Assembly: GCF_000023025.1 (NCBI RefSeq)
Contig: NC_012997.1
Coordinates: 4,461,125-4,525,124 of the forward strand
Direction: 5' to 3'
Source of the DNA: Teredinibacter turnerae T7901
GTDB taxonomy: Bacteria; Pseudomonadota; Gammaproteobacteria; Pseudomonadales; Cellvibrionaceae
Length of the DNA: 64,000 bases
Part shown: piece by piece, positions 35,837 to 45,987 of the stretch
Layout: every line of letters begins with the position of its first letter
How positions within the stretch are numbered: position 1 is the stretch's first letter
The notes under the pieces: model-generated
Databases searched by the model: none
The model's input: only the letters and a program-made list of their open reading frames with translations
Told to the model about the DNA's origin: nothing
Program-made: the position numbers and the translations under genes

Positions 35837-37170
35837 AACACGCACCTAATTTTCGCATAGCTATTGGCAGTGAGGCCTGGTGGCAACAGATTGCGAGCCG
35901 CGGCACGCCACTGATTAAACGGCTGCACAACGGCTATTGTCGCATCACATTTTATTGGCGCCAACCGCAGGACTGCGCGATTCAAACAGTTTATATCGAC
36001 TGCTGGTCGCTCACGCCTCACCCGGTAGAGGCTCCCACCGCCATGCTGCGTATTCCCGCCAGCGATGTCTGGTACTGGGAGGTGTGTCTGCCGGAGACCT
36101 GGCAGGGTTCCTATTTTTTTATTCCCGTAGTGGACGGCGACGGCTTCCCGGTACACCACGAACAGCGCCGCGCCTGGTGGATCAATGCTATTGCGCTTTT
36201 TGGCGAAGCAGACCCGTTTAATCCGCTGCCGTCGTACACGAGTGGCAGCCACGCGCTCTCGCGTCTGCTGATAAAACCGTCGGTGTGCAGCCTGGCGAGC
36301 GAAACACGGTCCGCCGCTCTGGCTGATGACCGCTTGCATCTCGCACACTGGCACAGCCACTGTCTCGACAACCAGCGCCGCGTCTGGCAATTACGCTGTG
36401 GCGACGCTGACGGCGCACAGGCAGACCTGCCCCTGCTGATATTTCTCGATGGCGCTATCTGGGCGGAACAGCTGCCAGTGGCCAACTGGTTGCGCGAACA
36501 AACCGACGCGGGTCTGCTGCCCGCCGCTCGCTATGTGTTTATCGAAGCTCTGGACAGCCGTACCCGCGCCGACGAACTCACCTGTAATCCGACGTTCTGG
36601 CTTGCGGTGCTACTCGAGCTACTGCCGCAGCTGAACTGGCAAGGCAAGATCACACCACTCACTCTGCTTAATCATCGCAATGCCGAAGCTCTTCGATCAG
36701 TCGCGCAGGCGAACACCCCCTTCCCGGACGAATCGCTGCCCGCAATCACCACCGCGTCCTGTCCCCGTGGGATCACCGTGATCGGCCAGAGTTTTGGCGG
36801 CCTCGCCGCTTGCTACGCCGGGCTGCTATTTCCCGACGCAGTCTCCCGCGTTATCAGCCAGTCCGGCTCATTTTGGTGGCAGAGCCCGCAAGGTGCACGC
36901 CTCGATCAATTTGCCGCAACAGGCCCCGCGCGCACTGGCGAAGTCCAGTTTCTGCTGCAAGCAGGCCGTTTTGAAAGTGATATGCGGTGCGAAAGCCAGC
37001 GCATGTCCGCCGCCCTGAGCGCATCAGGTTACACCACGCATTACCAGGAATTTGAAGGCGGCCACGATTGGCTCTGCTGGCGCGAAGCGCTACTGACCGC
37101 CCTGCCGCAACCTTACCCCGCTGCCACCCGCCACCAGTGCGAAGGAGTTTTCCATGTCGACGTTCAATGA
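35833..37170 (+). CDS. fes: Enterochelin-esterase-like ferric siderophore hydrolase
   Basis: 445 aa from the ATG at 35833 (ATGA overlap with the pump). An N-terminal Fes immunoglobulin-like domain (ITFYWRQP, then VWYWEVCLP) precedes an alpha/beta hydrolase with the nucleophile elbow VIGQSFGGLA, the oxyanion LLIFLDGAIW, and a C-terminal catalytic His in GGHDWLCW. No signal peptide is visible, so it acts in the cytoplasm, cutting the Ser ester bonds of the imported ferric trilactone-type siderophore. It is somewhat longer than E. coli Fes. Its end overlaps mbtH by 17 bases. Confidence 0.92.
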   Translation: MKHAPNFRIAIGSEAWWQQIASRGTPLIKRLHNGYCRITFYWRQPQDCAIQTVYIDCWSLTPHPVEAPTAMLRIPASDVWYWEVCLPETWQGSYFFIPVVDGDGFPVHHEQRRAWWINAIALFGEADPFNPLPSYTSGSHALSRLLIKPSVCSLASETRSAALADDRLHLAHWHSHCLDNQRRVWQLRCGDADGAQADLPLLIFLDGAIWAEQLPVANWLREQTDAGLLPAARYVFIEALDSRTRADELTCNPTFWLAVLLELLPQLNWQGKITPLTLLNHRNAEALRSVAQANTPFPDESLPAITTASCPRGITVIGQSFGGLAACYAGLLFPDAVSRVISQSGSFWWQSPQGARLDQFAATGPARTGEVQFLLQAGRFESDMRCESQRMSAALSASGYTTHYQEFEGGHDWLCWREALLTALPQPYPAATRHQCEGVFHVDVQ

Positions 37171-37411
37171 AGAAACCATCAATCCTTTTGACAACCCCGC
37201 TCATACCTTTCTGGTGCTCACCAACCAGCAGCAGGAATACAGCTTGTGGCCGACCTTTGTGCCCACGCCTAAAGGCTGGGAACCGCAATTCGGCCCCGCC
37301 TCGCGGGATGAATGCAGCGCATACGTAGAAACCCACTGGACTGCCGGGCCCTTATTTCCAAATACCGAGTCTGCGCGCGCCCACAATCCAGAATCGCGGG
37401 AGGGCATCTGA
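37154..37411 (+). CDS. MbtH-like protein (NRPS adenylation chaperone)
   Basis: 85 aa with the family signature NQQQEYSLWP, then PKGWEPQFG, followed by the ECSAYVETHW helix. MbtH proteins bind and activate A domains. It lies directly before the NRPS gene with a TGATG stop-start overlap, so it is made stoichiometrically with it. GAAGG stands upstream of the ATG, inside fes. It corresponds to E. coli YbdZ. Confidence 0.95.
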   Translation: MSTFNEETINPFDNPAHTFLVLTNQQQEYSLWPTFVPTPKGWEPQFGPASRDECSAYVETHWTAGPLFPNTESARAHNPESREGI

Positions 37412-40400
37412 TGACATCGCACACACTCCCTCTGTTGCCGACCCAGGAAGGCATCTGGCTGGCAGAACAGGTCAGCGAAGAAAAAAACACCTTTGTGATT
37501 GCCCATGCAGTGGCGATTACCGGTGCATTGCAGCCCGCCCTGTTTGAACGTGCTGTTGCCCTGGGGTTGCAGGAGGCGGATACCGTTATCGCAGGCTACA
37601 CCGAAGTTGACGGTGTCGGCCGCCAGAGAATTCCTGCCGCTGTGAGCCTGGAATCGCTGCCCGCGTTGCAGCACATCGACTATGCTGCCGACGGTGACGC
37701 CGAGGCGCGTGCCAGGCAGTGGATGCAAGCCGACATCGCGGCCGACCATGTCTGCGACGGCGAGCACCCGGCGCTGGTAAATATACTGTTCAAACTCGCG
37801 CCCGAAACTACACCAGCGGGCAAAGCGCAACCACGCTGGCTGTGGTACCAGCGCTATCACCACATCATGCTGGATGGCTACAGCTTCACCGCGTTGACCA
37901 AGCGTATCGCACAGCACTACACCGCCCTGGTTCGGCAAACCACACCACCTGATGCCCGCCCTTGCCCGGTTGCCGATGTAATCGCGGAGTGCGACCAGTA
38001 TCGGGCTTCGCCCCAGCACGCCCGCGACAAAACTTTCTGGCAAACCTATTGCGCCGAGCTGCCCCCGGTGGCAAGCCTGAGCCGGGTACCCATTACCGAT
38101 GTACTGCCCACGGCCGCGCAGCACACCCACTACCTGACGCTGCCGGAGGCAACCCTCGGCCAGCTGCAACAGCTTGCGCAACACCACGGCCTGAGCGCGC
38201 CCGATCTACTACTCAGTGCGCTCGCCAGCTACATCGCCCGCATCACCGGGGCGAACCAGCAAACCCTGGGAATGCCGTTTATGCGCCGCATGGGTTCGGT
38301 GGCCATTACCGCATCGGCTCCGGTCGTTACCGTACTGCCGGTGGCACTTCGCCTGAACTTGGGCGATAGCTGGCTCGACGCCGCCCGCCAGCTGAAACAG
38401 GAAATTAAACAGGTACGCAAACACAGTCGCTACGACGCCGAAGCCATTCAGCGGGACGCCCATCTCGTCGGCAGCAGTCGCCGCCTTTACGGCCCGCTGC
38501 TCAACTACAAAATGTTCGACTATCACCTGCAATTCGACACCCTCACCGGTACCACCGAGCACCTGGCGGCAGGGCCACTGGACGACTTTGAATTTGGCGT
38601 GCAAATTCACGAGCAGCGTATCCGTTTGGATCTGCGGGCCAACGCCCGTTATTACACTGCCGCCGACGTCGCCCTCCACGGAGAGCGCTTGCAGGGCTTT
38701 ATCACCGCGTTGCTGGGCCAGCCCGAACAATCGCTGCAAACCCTTCCTTTACTCGCCGACAGTGAACGTGCGCAGCTCAACGACTGGTCGCAAGGGCCGG
38801 CGGTTACCCATCAGCTACCCACGCTGTGCACCGCTTTTCGCCAGCGCGTCGCCGAACAACCCGGCGATCTGGCACTGGTGTGCGGCACGCGTAAACTGAC
38901 CTTTGCCCAACTGGGGGCGCGGGTGGACCAGCTCAGCGAATGGCTCCTGCTTTGCGGCGTGCAGCCCGGCCAGAACGTCGCCGTGGCACTGCCTCGCCAG
39001 ACCGACGCTATCGCCGCGATGTTCGCCATTATGCAAACCGGCGCCTGCTGGGTCCCGATCGAACCGGAATATCCGCGTGAGCGCATCGACGCCATTTTTT
39101 CCGTTGCCAACCCGGTGTTGGTCATCAGCTTGAGTTCCATCGAACTGCCTGCCTGTGCACGCATGGACCTGGATGCGCCGTCGGACATGAGCGAGGCTGC
39201 ACCTGTTTCACCAGACGTCATGGCGCGGCGGGCGGATGCCCTTGCGCAACCTTCACCCGAAGACCCGGCGTATATCATCTTCACCTCGGGCAGCACCGGC
39301 ACCCCCAAGGGTGTGCAGGTATCCCACGGCGCGCTGGCCAACCTGCTGAACAGCCACGGCCAGCAATTGTTCGGGCCGTTTATTGCACAGATACAGGCAA
39401 GCCACGGCCGCCGTGTGCGCACCATGCACAGCCACTCCATCGCCTTTGACTCCGCCTGGGATCAAACCCTCTGGCTGGCTCTTGGCCAGGAGTTGCATCT
39501 GTTCGACGAAGAGCTGCGGCGCGACGCGTTCGAGATTGTTCGCTATGTCCAGGAAAACCAGCTGGACGCGCTCGACATGCCGCCCTCGCTGTGCAGCGCG
39601 CTGCTGAACAATGGCTTGCTCACCACAGATCTGCACCGCCCCGGCTTGATTGGCATTGGCGGCGAGGCGGCACCAGCGGCGCTCTGGCACGAACTGCGCG
39701 AACACCCGGAGGTGGTCAGCTACAACCTGTACGGGCCCACAGAGAATACCGTCGATACCCTGGGCGCATCCCTCGCTGTGGCGCCTGAGCCCACTGTCGG
39801 CCGACCGATCGGCAATGTTCACGTCTATGTGCTGGATACCTGTCTGCAACCAGTACCCCTCGGTGCGGTGGGCGAGTTGTATATCGCTGGCGCCAGCCTC
39901 GCCAACGGTTATGTGAATCGCTCCGACCTCACCGCCAGCCGGTTTGTCGCCAACCCGTTTCGCGACGGCGAGCGCATGTACCGCAGCGGTGATCTCGTGC
40001 GCTGGAGCAACGACGGGCTCATTGAGTATCTGGGCCGTGCGGACGACCAGGTGAAAGTACGTGGTTACCGCATCGAGCTGGCCGATGTGGAAAACGCGCT
40101 CTCTCTGTTGCCCGGCGTGGAGACGGCGACGGTGGTAGCCGAAGCCGTCAACAACAGCCACCGCCTGCTGGGTTACTGCGCGGTGCCGGATCTGGAGAGC
40201 CACAACAGCGAAGCTCTCACACGCGAATTTCTCGATATTCTGCACGCGAAACTGCCCGAATACATGGTGCCCGCCGCACTCACCCTGCTCACCCAAATGC
40301 CCTTTACAGTCAACGGCAAAATCGACAAAAAAGCCCTGCCGCGACCGCGACTGCTCAGCCGCAATCACGTTGTGCCCGTGGGGGAGCGCGAGCAACTGTT

Positions 40401-43400
40401 ATGCGCGCTGATGGCGGATATTCTGGCGGTAGACAACCCGGGCGCCGAGGACGATTTTTTCGAACTGGGGGGCGACAGTATTCTCGCCATTGGCCTCACC
40501 ACCGCGTTGCGCGGCAAAGGTTACCAATTGAAACCCAGCGCAGTATTCGTCGCCCGCACGCCACGCGCCATGGCACTCGCCATGACTGCGTTGGCGGTCA
40601 CCGGGCTGGAGCAGAACCCCGGCGCTGACTTTGCGCTGACCGCTGCCGACACTGACAAACTAAAGCAGCGGCACGGCGTTTATCGTGCCCTGGCACCCGT
40701 GCTGCCGCTGCAGCAGGGCATGCTCTACCTGGCACAGACCGCAGCGGACGGCGCGAACTACAGCGCCTGGACCCTGCTGGATCTGGCAGGCTCGCTCAAT
40801 ACCGAGCGCCTGCACCGCGCGCTGAGCGTGGTCCTGAGTGAAAATCCGCAGCTGGCGGGCCTGTTCGATATGGAAACCGCAGCGCAGCCGGTATTTCTGC
40901 TGCCCGCCGCCGGTGTACTGCGCTGGCCCTGGCGCTTTGAGGACATCAGCTATCTACCCCTAAGCGATCGGGCCCAGGCGCTGGCAAACATCACAACCGA
41001 GGTAATCGACGCTCCCCTGCCCTGCGACCGGTTTGGCGGTATGTTGCGGGCGTGCCTGGTGAAAACCGGTGCTGAACAGTTCAGCCTATATCTGGTGATT
41101 CACCACCTGCTGATCGACGGCTGGTCGACGCCGCTGCTGTTGCGCAGATTGCTGGCGGCTTACCGCGACAACGAGCAACCGCGCGCGCGCAGCGAGTCGC
41201 CTTACCCCCGAGTACTGCAGCAGTTAGTGAATCGCGATCACACTGCCAGCCTCGATCTGTGGCGGGACTACCTCGCCGACGCTCGCCCTTGCGTGCTGTT
41301 CGAGCAGGCCACGCCAACCGTTGAGGAAGCGGTGTTCACCCTGGATGAAGCCTCCAGCCTCGCTCTTAAACAAGCGACGCAGGCACACGGGCTCACCCTC
41401 AACCTGGTCATGCAAGGCATCTGGGCGCTGGCACTGGCGGCGATAAGCGGACGCGAAGCCGTCACCTTCGGCATGCCGGTGTCGGGCCGCAGTGCGAATA
41501 TCGATGGTCTCGACCAACAACTCGGACTGTTTTTGAACACCATTCCGGTCGCTTTCCAATTAAGTCCGCATCAGGACCTGTGGCAGCAACTTGGCACCGT
41601 GGCCGCGACCCATATGACATTGCTGGAGCACGATGGGCCGGGGCTTGCGGAAATCCAGCGCCAGGCTGGCGGCCAGCCACTGTTTGACAGCCTGCTGGTG
41701 GTGGAGAACTACCCGGATAGTGACTATCTCGGTTACGACCTGGCAGGTACTCGAATTACCGATATTCACAACCGTGGTTACAGCCACTATCCACTGGCGC
41801 TGCTGGTGGTGCCGGGCGAACGCACCACCTTGTTGGTGGAAAACCGGGGCGCCATTGCCCAACCGGCGCAACTGGCCAAACGCATTGCCGGATTTATCGA
41901 TACGCTACTGAAGGCGCCACAAACACCAGTGTGCCGTTACGAACTGCAAACCCTGGAAGAGCAGGCACAGCTTGCCGCCATCAATGCCACCTACCAAGCC
42001 CTGCCGGTCAGCACCCTGCGCGACCACCTCCGCGAACAGGCCGCACGCAGCCCCGCTGGACTGGCGCTGCAGGATGCGGAGCACAGCCTGACCTACGCGC
42101 AGGTGCGCCATCAGGTGAAATGCTTGGCCGGCGACCTGCAAGCGCAGGGTGTGTGTCCCGGGGATATTGTCGCCGTAGCCCTGCCCCGCTCGGTGCGACT
42201 AAGTATCGCGCTGCTGGCGGTCATCGAAGCCGGTGCCGCCTATCTGCCACTGGACACGAGTTACCCCGACGAACGCCTGGCATTTATGCTCAGTGATGCC
42301 AGGCCGCGGTTATTGATCACCGAAGCAGCCAATGCCGCGCGCTTTAGCGATGTTTCCTGTGTGCACTTCGAGGCCCTGACCCCAGACAACGCCCAGCAGC
42401 AGTTCCGCGAAGTCGCATTGACGGCCAATGCTCCGGCGTACCTGCTGTATACCTCTGGCACCACAGGCCGCCCCAAAGGCGTGTTAGTACCACACAACGC
42501 GATTGTTAACCGCATATTGTGGATGCAGCACCAATACCCTCTGCACAGCGACGACGTGGTACTACAAAAAACCCCGAGTAGCTTTGATGTATCCGTGTGG
42601 GAGTTTTTCTGGAGCTTTATGGTTGGCGCGCGCCTGGTAATGGCTGCACCCGATGCCCATCGCGACCCGGACGCACTGGCCCGAGCAATCGACCACTACC
42701 AGGTCACCACCATGCACTTTGTGCCGTCGATGCTGGCGGTGTTTTGCAACAGCCTGACGGCGAGCGAATACCGCGATTGTCGCAGCCTGCGCCGGGTGTT
42801 TTGCAGTGGTGAGGCACTGAGCAAAGTGCTCGCGAGAACCTTCAGCGAAATGTTCGATGCGCAGCTCCACAATCTTTACGGCCCCACCGAAGCTGCGGTA
42901 GATGTGACCTACGAACCCGCCTGCGGTGACCTCGACGAAGGCGGCAGCGGTGTGCCCATCGGGCTGCCCGTATGGAATACCCAGTTGCGGGTACTGGATG
43001 CCTATCTGCGTCCGGTGCCACTGGGTGCCAGTGGCGAACTGTACTTGTGTGGCGACCAGCTCGCCGCGGGTTATCTGCAACGCGCCGAGTTGAGCGCGTC
43101 GCGATTTGTTGCCGACCCGCAGGGCAACGGTACCCGGATGTACCGCACCGGCGACATCGTGCGCCACCTGGCCAGCGGCAAAGTGGAATACCTGGGGAGG
43201 GTAGACGACCAACTCAAAATTCGCGGCCAGCGTATCGAACTCGGTGAAATCGAAGCGGTTTTACGCGCGCAACCGGAAATTGCCGATGCCGCAGTACACG
43301 CCCAGGTACTCGGCGGTGACCGTCAGGCGCAGGGCGACCAGCGCCAGTTGGTCGCCTACTATGTGCTGAAAGACAGCGCGACCCATAACAGCCCATCGCT

Positions 43401-44610
43401 TACCAGTGACATGTTGCAAACACGCCTGGCCCAACAACTGAGCAGCGCCATGATGCCAGCCGCCCTGGTCGCAATGGACGCACTCCCCCTCAACGCCAAC
43501 GGCAAACTGGACCGCAAGGCATTACCCAAACCTAACACAACACCAGTTCACACACCATCCGGTCGCGCGCCCGCGCGCGGGCTGGAATCCCGTCTCGCCG
43601 CAATTTTTGCCCGTGTTCTCGGCGTGGATTCAGTGAATGCCGACGACGACTTCTTCGCAATAGGCGGCCATTCCTTATTGGCCATGACACTCGCGGTGGA
43701 AATTCGCAAAGAGCTGGAGCGCAGTGTACCTGTGGGCCAGATTATGACCTCGCCCACCGTAGCGTTGCTCGCCGCCCAGTTAAACAGCGATGTCATGCTG
43801 AACGACTTTGGCAGCGACGGTTTCGACCCGGTTATCCAGCTGCGCGCTGGCAGCGATACCCCCCTGTTCTGCGTTTACCCTGGCTCCGGTTTCGCCTGGC
43901 AGTACAGCGTGCTGTCCCGTTACCTGGATAACAACATGCCCATTGTCGGGCTGCAGTCGCCGCGCCCCCACGGGCTTATTGCCAGCAGCCGCAACATGGA
44001 CGAGCTGATCGAGCGACAACTGCAGATTCTGCGCGACCAACAACCTCACGGGCCCTACTTCCTGCTCGGTTATTCCCTGGGCGGCACCATCGCCTATGGC
44101 ATGGCCGCACGCTTGCGCGCTGCGGGTGAACGCGTGGATTTTCTCGGCCTGTTGGATACCTATCCGGCAGAGGTGCACGACTGGACCGACCCGGACGATG
44201 CCGAAGCAACCTTGGGCGCGGAGCGGGAGCAACAACAGGTATTAAACGAGGCGATGGACAACGCCGACGGTGAGTTGCAACAGGAAAGGCAGGCAATGCT
44301 GGCGCAGATTTTTGCCAACTATAAGGATGCGGTCACCCTGCTCGCGGCGACCAAAACACCGAGTTACGACGGCCCGGTAAATGTTTTCGTGGCAGACAAA
44401 GACCGACCGGACTATATCGAGCCCGCCACCTGCTGGCAGCCTTACGTCAGCGACCTCACGCTACACCCGCTGGCGCACTGCGAACACCAGGACATCATGT
44501 CGCCAGCATCGCTGCAGATTCTTGGCCCCCAGATTAACCAGGCCTTAAAACAGCGACAGACTGAGCGCCACCCGGAACCCGACACCCGCGTGCAGCTCGC
44601 CAACGTGTGA
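37411..44610 (+). CDS. Two-module siderophore NRPS, C-A-T-C-A-T-TE, predicted Orn-Ser (EntF-like)
   Basis: 2399 aa from the ATG at 37411. Domain order: C1 with HHIMLDG (~149-155); A1 with IIFTSGSTGTPKG (~620); T1 Ser1023 in LGGDSILAI; C2 with HHLLIDG (1231-1237); A2 with YTSGTTGRPKG (1680-1690); T2 Ser2088 in IGGHSLLAM; TE nucleophile Ser2222 in GYSLGG. By manual alignment to GrsA, the A2 pocket reads DVWHFSLVDK, the EntF serine code. The A1 pocket reads D-S-D-D-G-G-L-V-D-K; the extra acidic residues fit a basic substrate such as ornithine. There is no epimerase domain. EntB-DHB would feed C1, and three DHB-Orn-Ser units would be joined by Ser esters on the TE, as in turnerbactin. E. coli EntF has only one module. 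Confidence 0.93.
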   Translation: MTSHTLPLLPTQEGIWLAEQVSEEKNTFVIAHAVAITGALQPALFERAVALGLQEADTVIAGYTEVDGVGRQRIPAAVSLESLPALQHIDYAADGDAEARARQWMQADIAADHVCDGEHPALVNILFKLAPETTPAGKAQPRWLWYQRYHHIMLDGYSFTALTKRIAQHYTALVRQTTPPDARPCPVADVIAECDQYRASPQHARDKTFWQTYCAELPPVASLSRVPITDVLPTAAQHTHYLTLPEATLGQLQQLAQHHGLSAPDLLLSALASYIARITGANQQTLGMPFMRRMGSVAITASAPVVTVLPVALRLNLGDSWLDAARQLKQEIKQVRKHSRYDAEAIQRDAHLVGSSRRLYGPLLNYKMFDYHLQFDTLTGTTEHLAAGPLDDFEFGVQIHEQRIRLDLRANARYYTAADVALHGERLQGFITALLGQPEQSLQTLPLLADSERAQLNDWSQGPAVTHQLPTLCTAFRQRVAEQPGDLALVCGTRKLTFAQLGARVDQLSEWLLLCGVQPGQNVAVALPRQTDAIAAMFAIMQTGACWVPIEPEYPRERIDAIFSVANPVLVISLSSIELPACARMDLDAPSDMSEAAPVSPDVMARRADALAQPSPEDPAYIIFTSGSTGTPKGVQVSHGALANLLNSHGQQLFGPFIAQIQASHGRRVRTMHSHSIAFDSAWDQTLWLALGQELHLFDEELRRDAFEIVRYVQENQLDALDMPPSLCSALLNNGLLTTDLHRPGLIGIGGEAAPAALWHELREHPEVVSYNLYGPTENTVDTLGASLAVAPEPTVGRPIGNVHVYVLDTCLQPVPLGAVGELYIAGASLANGYVNRSDLTASRFVANPFRDGERMYRSGDLVRWSNDGLIEYLGRADDQVKVRGYRIELADVENALSLLPGVETATVVAEAVNNSHRLLGYCAVPDLESHNSEALTREFLDILHAKLPEYMVPAALTLLTQMPFTVNGKIDKKALPRPRLLSRNHVVPVGEREQLLCALMADILAVDNPGAEDDFFELGGDSILAIGLTTALRGKGYQLKPSAVFVARTPRAMALAMTALAVTGLEQNPGADFALTAADTDKLKQRHGVYRALAPVLPLQQGMLYLAQTAADGANYSAWTLLDLAGSLNTERLHRALSVVLSENPQLAGLFDMETAAQPVFLLPAAGVLRWPWRFEDISYLPLSDRAQALANITTEVIDAPLPCDRFGGMLRACLVKTGAEQFSLYLVIHHLLIDGWSTPLLLRRLLAAYRDNEQPRARSESPYPRVLQQLVNRDHTASLDLWRDYLADARPCVLFEQATPTVEEAVFTLDEASSLALKQATQAHGLTLNLVMQGIWALALAAISGREAVTFGMPVSGRSANIDGLDQQLGLFLNTIPVAFQLSPHQDLWQQLGTVAATHMTLLEHDGPGLAEIQRQAGGQPLFDSLLVVENYPDSDYLGYDLAGTRITDIHNRGYSHYPLALLVVPGERTTLLVENRGAIAQPAQLAKRIAGFIDTLLKAPQTPVCRYELQTLEEQAQLAAINATYQALPVSTLRDHLREQAARSPAGLALQDAEHSLTYAQVRHQVKCLAGDLQAQGVCPGDIVAVALPRSVRLSIALLAVIEAGAAYLPLDTSYPDERLAFMLSDARPRLLITEAANAARFSDVSCVHFEALTPDNAQQQFREVALTANAPAYLLYTSGTTGRPKGVLVPHNAIVNRILWMQHQYPLHSDDVVLQKTPSSFDVSVWEFFWSFMVGARLVMAAPDAHRDPDALARAIDHYQVTTMHFVPSMLAVFCNSLTASEYRDCRSLRRVFCSGEALSKVLARTFSEMFDAQLHNLYGPTEAAVDVTYEPACGDLDEGGSGVPIGLPVWNTQLRVLDAYLRPVPLGASGELYLCGDQLAAGYLQRAELSASRFVADPQGNGTRMYRTGDIVRHLASGKVEYLGRVDDQLKIRGQRIELGEIEAVLRAQPEIADAAVHAQVLGGDRQAQGDQRQLVAYYVLKDSATHNSPSLTSDMLQTRLAQQLSSAMMPAALVAMDALPLNANGKLDRKALPKPNTTPVHTPSGRAPARGLESRLAAIFARVLGVDSVNADDDFFAIGGHSLLAMTLAVEIRKELERSVPVGQIMTSPTVALLAAQLNSDVMLNDFGSDGFDPVIQLRAGSDTPLFCVYPGSGFAWQYSVLSRYLDNNMPIVGLQSPRPHGLIASSRNMDELIERQLQILRDQQPHGPYFLLGYSLGGTIAYGMAARLRAAGERVDFLGLLDTYPAEVHDWTDPDDAEATLGAEREQQQVLNEAMDNADGELQQERQAMLAQIFANYKDAVTLLAATKTPSYDGPVNVFVADKDRPDYIEPATCWQPYVSDLTLHPLAHCEHQDIMSPASLQILGPQINQALKQRQTERHPEPDTRVQLANV

Positions 44611-44644
44611 GCCCGCGCCGCCAATTTTTAACAAGAGCTGGACT

Positions 44645-45898
44645 ATGAAAAAGCTATTCGTCAATTTTGATATCTTGCAACACAACGCCAACTTTCGCGC
44701 CGTGTTTATCGCCCGCACCATTTCGTTAATCGGCCTGGGAATGCTCGCAGTGGCGCTGCCGAAACAGGTGTACGACCTCACCGGAGATAGCCTACAAGTG
44801 GGCATCGTGATGGCACTCGACGGCGTTGGCATGTTCGTCGGCCTGTTGTATGGCGGCGTGCTCGCCGACCGACACGATCGCAAAGGCCTGATTTTGCTTG
44901 CCCGCAGCATATGCGGACTCGGCTTTTTCTGGCTTGCGGTGAATGCATTCCTGCCGCAACCGGCACTCTGGGTGATTTATGTGTTTGCGCTCTGGGACGG
45001 CTTTTTTGGCGCCCTGGGCGTCACCGCATTGCTCGCCGCCATGCCGCACATTGTCGGTCGGGAAAACCTGATGCAGGCGCGCGCCGTTAGCATGGTTTCG
45101 ATGCGGCTCGCCGGAGTCGCATCCCCGGCACTCGGCGGCTGGATCATCGCCGTTAGCGATGTCGCCTGGAACTATGTGCTCGCGGCTGTGGGAACTGCGA
45201 TTACCCTGCTGCCGCTACTGCGTTTGCCGCGTATGCAGCCACCGGAATTTGAGCCGCAGCACCCGCTGCGGGAACTGTTCGATGGTGTCAGGTTTCTGTT
45301 TCAAAACCGTATCGTGGGGGCCGTGGTGGTTATAGGCACCTTAGTCACTTTGACCACCGCCATTCGCGTGCTGTTTCCGGAAATGGCCGAATCCCTGTTT
45401 CAGGATAACCCCATGGCACTGGGCTTACTTTATTCCGCCGTCCCCCTCGGCGCGACTCTGGGCGCGTTGCTCAGCGCCTGGGCCGAACGCCTGGAACAAC
45501 CGGGAAAGTGGATGGGATTAATATGTTGCGGTGTGTTTGGCTCGGTGGTGGCGTTTGGTTTGGTAGAAAATTTATGGCTGTCGCTGGCAACGCTTGTGGT
45601 GTTTGGCTACCTCACTTGCATCGCCTCGCTATTGCAATACACCCTGGTGCAGGGGCACACACCCGATGAGTACCTTGGCCGCATTAATGGAATATGGACA
45701 GCGCAGGACGCCTGCGGCGATTCGATAGGAACCGTTGGCATTGGTTTAATTGGCAAAGTGTTTTCTACCGCAGGAAGCATTGTGTTGCTGGGCGCAGGTG
45801 CGCTTACCCTGGGCCTGGTTACTCTGGGGTTGTGCAAACAATTGCGCAGTGCCGGTTTAACGGACACGGGATTGACCGACTCCGCCCGCACCGCCTAA
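44645..45898 (+). CDS. entS: MFS siderophore exporter, EntS-like
   Basis: 417 aa with twelve TMs. It has the EntS-type opening NFRAVFIARTISLIGLGML, the MFS loop motif GGVLADRHDRKGLIL, and the tail LGRINGIWTAQDACGDSIG. EntS moves enterobactin from cytoplasm to periplasm by proton antiport; length equals E. coli EntS. It is the last gene of the operon, 34 bases after the NRPS, with ACAAGAGC upstream of the ATG, and is followed by a terminator. Confidence 0.93.
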   Translation: MKKLFVNFDILQHNANFRAVFIARTISLIGLGMLAVALPKQVYDLTGDSLQVGIVMALDGVGMFVGLLYGGVLADRHDRKGLILLARSICGLGFFWLAVNAFLPQPALWVIYVFALWDGFFGALGVTALLAAMPHIVGRENLMQARAVSMVSMRLAGVASPALGGWIIAVSDVAWNYVLAAVGTAITLLPLLRLPRMQPPEFEPQHPLRELFDGVRFLFQNRIVGAVVVIGTLVTLTTAIRVLFPEMAESLFQDNPMALGLLYSAVPLGATLGALLSAWAERLEQPGKWMGLICCGVFGSVVAFGLVENLWLSLATLVVFGYLTCIASLLQYTLVQGHTPDEYLGRINGIWTAQDACGDSIGTVGIGLIGKVFSTAGSIVLLGAGALTLGLVTLGLCKQLRSAGLTDTGLTDSARTA

Positions 45899-45902
45899 CG
45901 AA

Positions 45903-45967
45903 AAAAGCGCTCGAATATTTTATTAATAGAGGAACCTCTAATTAATAAAGTTGAGTAGAGCGCTTTT
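45903..45967. terminator. Bidirectional terminator between entS and the convergent SRPBCC gene
   Basis: Outer stem AAAAGCGCTC / GAGCGCTTTT (perfect, 10 bases) encloses an inner ATTAATAGAGG / CCTCTAATTAAT stem. The terminal T-run serves the plus strand and the mirrored A-run serves the minus strand. Confidence 0.85.
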
Positions 45968-45987
45968 CAATTGGCCTGGTGGGCCGA

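Noticed and set aside
39253-40395. 380-codon antisense frame inside the NRPS gene
   Set aside because: A shadow of the GC-rich adenylation domain on the opposite strand; composition is unnatural.
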